From Paenisporosarcina sp050269735 (GTDB lineage: Bacteria; Bacillota; Bacilli; Bacillales_A; Planococcaceae), in the NCBI RefSeq assembly GCF_050269735.1, contig NZ_JBNNIX010000002.1:679620-743619 (forward strand): a DNA stretch of 64,000 nt, read 5' to 3'. Shown here piece after piece: positions 61,496 to 64,000 of this stretch. Under the pieces are notes generated by a model. The model worked only from the letters and a program-made list of their open reading frames with translations. It searched no databases and was not told where the DNA came from. Positions within the stretch are counted from its first letter, which is position 1. Each line of letters starts with the position of its first letter. The position numbers and the translations under genes were made by a program.

Positions 61496-61589
61496 CAGAC
61501 GTCAACCACGTTTTTTCAGACGTGATGCTTCATTTCTCAGACGTCCTCTCCCATTTTTCAGACGTGAGTGCCAAAAAGTCAGACTGAGC
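61496..61589 (+). repeat. 21-bp-period tandem array, CAGACGT core (copy 2)
   Basis: Cores CAGACGT start at 61496, 61517, 61538 and 61559, with terminal CAGACTG at 61580. Every step is 21 bp, and each unit ends in a T-rich tract. The last 20 bp equal 30844-30863 exactly. The array sits between the menA terminator and the terminator of the oppositely oriented tRNA cluster. 61590-61700 holds nothing else I can assign. Confidence 0.85.
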
Positions 61590-61702
61590 TTCCACATATC
61601 AAATAACAGCAAGAAAGCCTACAGCTTAATAGCTGCAGGATTAGATTATCATATATCAATTATGGGTAGACATAATATCCTATAATTCGACATTTCTCCA
61701 TA

Positions 61703-61737
61703 AAAAAACACGCTATCCCGAAGATAGCGCATCTTTT
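61703..61737 (-). terminator. Terminator of the rRNA-tRNA operon
   Basis: The 7-bp stem cgctatc / gatagcg with loop ccgaa and seven T's on the minus strand, 5-10 bp past tRNA-Glu. Confidence 0.9.
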
Positions 61738-61741
61738 TAAA

Positions 61742-61813
61742 TGACCCCTACGGGATTCGAACCCGTGTTACCGCCGTGAAAGGGCGGTGTCTTAACCGCT
61801 TGACCAAGGGGCC
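61742..61813 (-). tRNA. tRNA-Glu (TTC)
   Basis: Minus strand begins GGCCCCTTGG; anticodon TTC; T-loop GTTCGAA. 72 nt, CCA not encoded. Last gene of the cluster. Confidence 0.97.
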
Positions 61814-61820
61814 TTATATC

Positions 61821-61911
61821 TGGCGGAGAAGGAGGGATTTGAACCCTCGCGCCGGTTGCCCGACCTACACCCTTAGCAGGGGCGCCTCTTCAGCCACTTG
61901 AGTACTTCCCC
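61821..61911 (-). tRNA. tRNA-Ser (GCT)
   Basis: Class II tRNA with long variable arm; acceptor GGGGAAG/CTTCTCC; anticodon GCT; CCA encoded. Confidence 0.97.
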
Positions 61912-61919
61912 AGAAATAA

Positions 61920-61994
61920 TGGCTCCGAAGGTAGGACTCGAACCTACGACCAATCGATTAACAGTCGATTGCTCTACCACTGAGCTACTTCGGA
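61920..61994 (-). tRNA. tRNA-Asn (GTT)
   Basis: Acceptor TCCGAAG/CTTCGGA; anticodon GTT in GACTGTTAATC; CCA encoded. Confidence 0.97.
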
Positions 61995-61995
61995 A

Positions 61996-62072
<77 letters not shown>

Positions 62073-62082
62073 ACATAAAAAA

Positions 62083-62156
62083 TGGAGCGGGTGAAGAGAA
62101 TCGAACTCTCATCATCAGCTTGGAAGGCTGAGGTTTTACCACTAAACTACACCCGC
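62083..62156 (-). tRNA. tRNA-Gly (TCC)
   Basis: Acceptor GCGGGTG/CACCCGC; anticodon TCC; CCA encoded. tRNA-His, expected between Phe and Gly by comparison with B. subtilis trnB, is absent: only 5 bp lie between them. Confidence 0.97.
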
Positions 62157-62161
62157 AAATA

Positions 62162-62237
62162 TGGTGGCTCAGGACGGAATCGAACCGCCGACACAAGGAT
62201 TTTCAGTCCTTTGCTCTACCGACTGAGCTACTGAGCC
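62162..62237 (-). tRNA. tRNA-Phe (GAA)
   Basis: Acceptor GGCTCAG/CTGAGCC; anticodon GAA in ACTGAAAAT; CCA encoded. Confidence 0.97.
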
Positions 62238-62302
62238 ACAATTAAATTGTACTAAGCTGTGAATCTCTTTGCTTATTCCAATTTTTAATACTTTAGAAAA
62301 AA

Positions 62303-62378
62303 TGGCGGTCCCGACGGGAATCGAACCCGCGATCTCCTGCGTGACAGGCAGGCATGTTAACCGCTACACCACGGGACC
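62303..62378 (-). tRNA. tRNA-Asp (GTC)
   Basis: Acceptor GGTCCCG/CGGGACC; anticodon GTC in CCTGTCACG; CCA encoded. Confidence 0.97.
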
Positions 62379-62380
62379 AT

Positions 62381-62458
<78 letters not shown>

Positions 62459-62577
62459 ATAATATTATTGTTATAAACATAATTGCTTCAACACTTATTG
62501 TGTTATGAACACCTGCATTTAGCGAGTTAATATGTATGTTTATATTTGATAGTCTTACACCACACACTTAGTAAAAA

Positions 62578-62670
62578 TGGAGGAGGTAGAGGGATTCGAA
62601 CCCCCGCGGGATTTGACTCCCCTGTCGGTTTTCAAGACCGATCCCTTCAGCCAAACTTGGGTATACCTCC
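62578..62670 (-). tRNA. tRNA-Ser (TGA)
   Basis: Class II tRNA; acceptor GGAGGTA/TACCTCC; anticodon TGA; CCA encoded. A 119-bp gap (62459-62577) with no gene separates it from fMet. Confidence 0.97.
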
Positions 62671-62682
62671 GCGATATATAAG

Positions 62683-62759
62683 TGGTGGACCTTGCAGGAC
62701 TCGAACCTGCGACCGGACGGTTATGAGCCGTCTGCTCTAACCAACTGAGCTAAAGGTCC
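62683..62759 (-). tRNA. tRNA-Ile2 (CAT, lysidine type)
   Basis: Acceptor GGACCTT/AAGGTCC; anticodon CAT. By sequence and position (after Met, before Ser) it matches the Bacillus Ile2 species whose C34 is modified to lysidine by TilS. It could be mis-called Met from the anticodon alone. Confidence 0.85.
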
Positions 62760-62766
62760 TAAAAAA

Positions 62767-62840
62767 TGGCGGCAGAGGGGATCGAACCCCCGACCTCACG
62801 GGTATGAACCGTACGCTCTAGCCAGCTGAGCTATGCCGCC
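62767..62840 (-). tRNA. Elongator tRNA-Met (CAT)
   Basis: Acceptor GGCGGCA/TGCCGCC; anticodon CAT; anticodon stem unlike the initiator. CCA not encoded. Confidence 0.93.
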
Positions 62841-62858
62841 AGGATCTTTATAAAATGT

Positions 62859-62934
62859 TGGTGGAGCCTAGCGGGATCGAACCGCTGACCTCCTGCGTGC
62901 AAGGCAGGCGCTCTCCCAGCTGAGCTAAGGCCCC
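62859..62934 (-). tRNA. tRNA-Ala (TGC)
   Basis: Acceptor GGGGCCT/AGGCTCC with one G-U pair; anticodon TGC; CCA encoded. Confidence 0.97.
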
Positions 62935-62954
62935 ATAAAAGGGATGAAATAAAC

Positions 62955-63031
62955 TGGTCGGGAAGACAGGATTCGAACCTGCGACCCCTTGGTCCCAAAC
63001 CAAGTGCTCTACCAAGCTGAGCTACTTCCCG
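62955..63031 (-). tRNA. tRNA-Pro (TGG)
   Basis: Acceptor CGGGAAG/CTTCCCG; anticodon TGG; CCA encoded. Confidence 0.97.
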
Positions 63032-63043
63032 AGTCAAAAATTA

Positions 63044-63120
63044 TGGCGCGCCCGAGAGGACTCGAACCTCTAACCGCTTGATTCGTAGTCAAGTACTCTA
63101 TCCAATTGAGCTACGGGCGC
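63044..63120 (-). tRNA. tRNA-Arg (ACG)
   Basis: Acceptor GCGCCCG/CGGGCGC; anticodon ACG (inosine expected at 34); CCA encoded. Confidence 0.97.
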
Positions 63121-63144
63121 TAAATATGATGTTTTATGAAAAGA

Positions 63145-63233
63145 TGGTGCCGAGGACCGGAATCGAACCGGTACGGTAGTCACCTACCGCAGGATTTTAA
63201 GTCCTGTGCGTCTGCCAGTTCCGCCACCCCGGC
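63145..63233 (-). tRNA. tRNA-Leu (TAA)
   Basis: Class II; acceptor GCCGGGG/CCTCGGC; anticodon TAA; CCA encoded. Confidence 0.97.
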
Positions 63234-63246
63234 ATTAAAGAAGTTA

Positions 63247-63321
63247 TGGAGCGGAAGACGAGGTTCGAACTCGCGACCCCCACCTTGGCAAGGTGGTGTT
63301 CTACCACTGAACTACTTCCGC
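63247..63321 (-). tRNA. tRNA-Gly (GCC)
   Basis: Acceptor GCGGAAG/CTTCCGC; anticodon GCC; CCA encoded. Confidence 0.97.
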
Positions 63322-63341
63322 TTGTATAACATTGTAAAAAA

Positions 63342-63426
63342 TGGTGCGGGTGAAGGGAGTCGAACCCCCACGCCTTGCGGCGCTAGATCCTAAGTCTAGT
63401 GCGTCTGCCAGTTCCGCCACACCCGC
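63342..63426 (-). tRNA. tRNA-Leu (TAG)
   Basis: Class II; acceptor GCGGGTG/CACCCGC; anticodon TAG; CCA encoded. Confidence 0.97.
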
Positions 63427-63441
63427 AACTTAGTATGAAAA

Positions 63442-63517
63442 TGGTGAGCCATGTAGGATTCGAACCTACGACCCTCTGATTAAAAGTCAGATGCTCTACC
63501 AACTGAGCTAATGGCTC
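63442..63517 (-). tRNA. tRNA-Lys (TTT)
   Basis: Acceptor GAGCCAT/ATGGCTC; anticodon TTT; CCA encoded. Confidence 0.97.
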
Positions 63518-63523
63518 TAACAA

Positions 63524-63599
<76 letters not shown>

Positions 63600-63618
63600 A
63601 CGGTGTTAAAAAGAATAA

Positions 63619-63694
63619 TGGTGGAGGATGACGGGCTCGAACCGCCGACCCTCTGCTTGTAAGGCAGATGCTCTCCCAGCTGAGCTAATCCTCC
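63619..63694 (-). tRNA. tRNA-Val (TAC)
   Basis: Acceptor GGAGGAT/ATCCTCC; anticodon TAC; CCA encoded. First tRNA after 5S rRNA. Confidence 0.97.
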
Positions 63695-63704
63695 GAAATA
63701 AATC

Positions 63705-63820
<116 letters not shown>

Positions 63821-63959
63821 CTGGGTATTCTTTTTTCAGACAAGATTTATTATAACAAGTCTGACGAGATTTACAAGTGTTTTTTATTTTTTTAAAAAAA
63901 CATTTTTGTTCACTCAAAACTGGATAAACGGGTCATTGAAAACCATTCAAATTCATTTT

Positions 63960-64000
63960 GGTTAAGTCCTCGATCGATTAGTATTCGTCAGCTGCACACG
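63960..64000 (-). rRNA. rrl: 23S ribosomal RNA, 3' end (partial)
   Basis: Minus strand from the window edge reads CGTGTGCAGCTGACGAATAC, then TAATCGATCGAGGACTTAACC, the conserved 3' end of Bacillales 23S rRNA. The gene continues beyond 64000. 63821-63959 is the 23S-5S spacer. Confidence 0.92.

Noticed and set aside
62546..63393. Open frames across the tRNA cluster giving peptides such as GAGEGSRTPT and RGPESNRYG
   Set aside because: They are translations through tRNA genes. Such spurious peptides are common database artefacts and have no ribosome sites.

Overview
The window is a chromosomal segment of a low-GC Gram-positive bacterium of the order Bacillales. Gene content, AGGAGG-type ribosome binding sites, frequent TTG/GTG starts, a LeuS T-box, a SAM-I riboswitch and the order of the yt* genes all parallel the Bacillus subtilis chromosome around ytxH-murC-leuS-metK-menF. 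Protein style and intergenic repeats suggest a Planococcaceae member (Sporosarcina/Paenisporosarcina/Psychrobacillus-like). The genus is inferred, not proven.

Layout. (1) 1-16.2 kb: mostly minus-strand housekeeping genes: ytxGH (with a sigma-B-like promoter), murC, sftA, ytpR-ytpQ-ytpP, a lipoprotein, a DUF84 NTPase, ytoP, ytzB, ytnP, trmB, ytlR, thpR, dat, pepV and ytzE. (2) 16.2-25.4 kb: a pseudouridine synthase, the MurJ-like flippase YtgP, the flavoprotein YtfP, a LysM-CAP secreted protein, a threonine-aldolase-like enzyme, and leuS with its T-box and a 55-aa membrane protein coupled to its stop. (3) 25.4-30.6 kb: a ketone-body module (scoA, scoB, GntP-family permease, 3-hydroxybutyrate dehydrogenase) with a CcpA-like site and an AAA+ PAS/Fis regulator that lacks the GAFTGA sigma-54 contact loop. 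(4) 31-39.2 kb: an MFS transporter, ytqA-mnmM, the alkylpyrone genes bpsA-bpsB, a GC-rich inverted repeat pair, ytcJ and an ACT-domain malic enzyme. (5) 39.3-43.1 kb: an accessory stretch with four small secreted, coiled-coil-rich proteins of unknown function, three sharing a motif just after the signal peptide. (6) 43.2-52.8 kb: ytpA (nucleophile Ser replaced by Gly), ytoA, metK with SAM riboswitch, pckA, a pair of tandem paralogues of unknown function, ytmA-ytkD, dps, a 48-aa membrane protein coupled to yidD, and a zinc-binding lipoprotein with a Zur box. (7) 52.8-61.2 kb: the menaquinone operon menF-D-H-B-E-C with menA divergent. (8) 61.7-64 kb: the distal end of an rRNA operon (23S 3' end, 5S) followed by 20 tRNA genes on the minus strand. 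These are in the same order as I recall for B. subtilis trnB, except that tRNA-His is absent.

The most unusual signal is non-coding. Four intergenic stretches (29.17-29.29, 30.77-30.86, 44.64-44.75 and 61.50-61.59 kb) are degenerate tandem arrays. Three of them have a near-exact 21-bp period and the fourth is looser (20-22 bp with one gap). They fall into three unrelated core sequences: CAGACGT (two copies of the array), TTATTCCC and TCGGAATT. Three of the four lie in 3' or convergent intergenic regions next to terminators. A 21-bp period equals two helical turns, so each core recurs on the same DNA face. I know of no described element with this layout.
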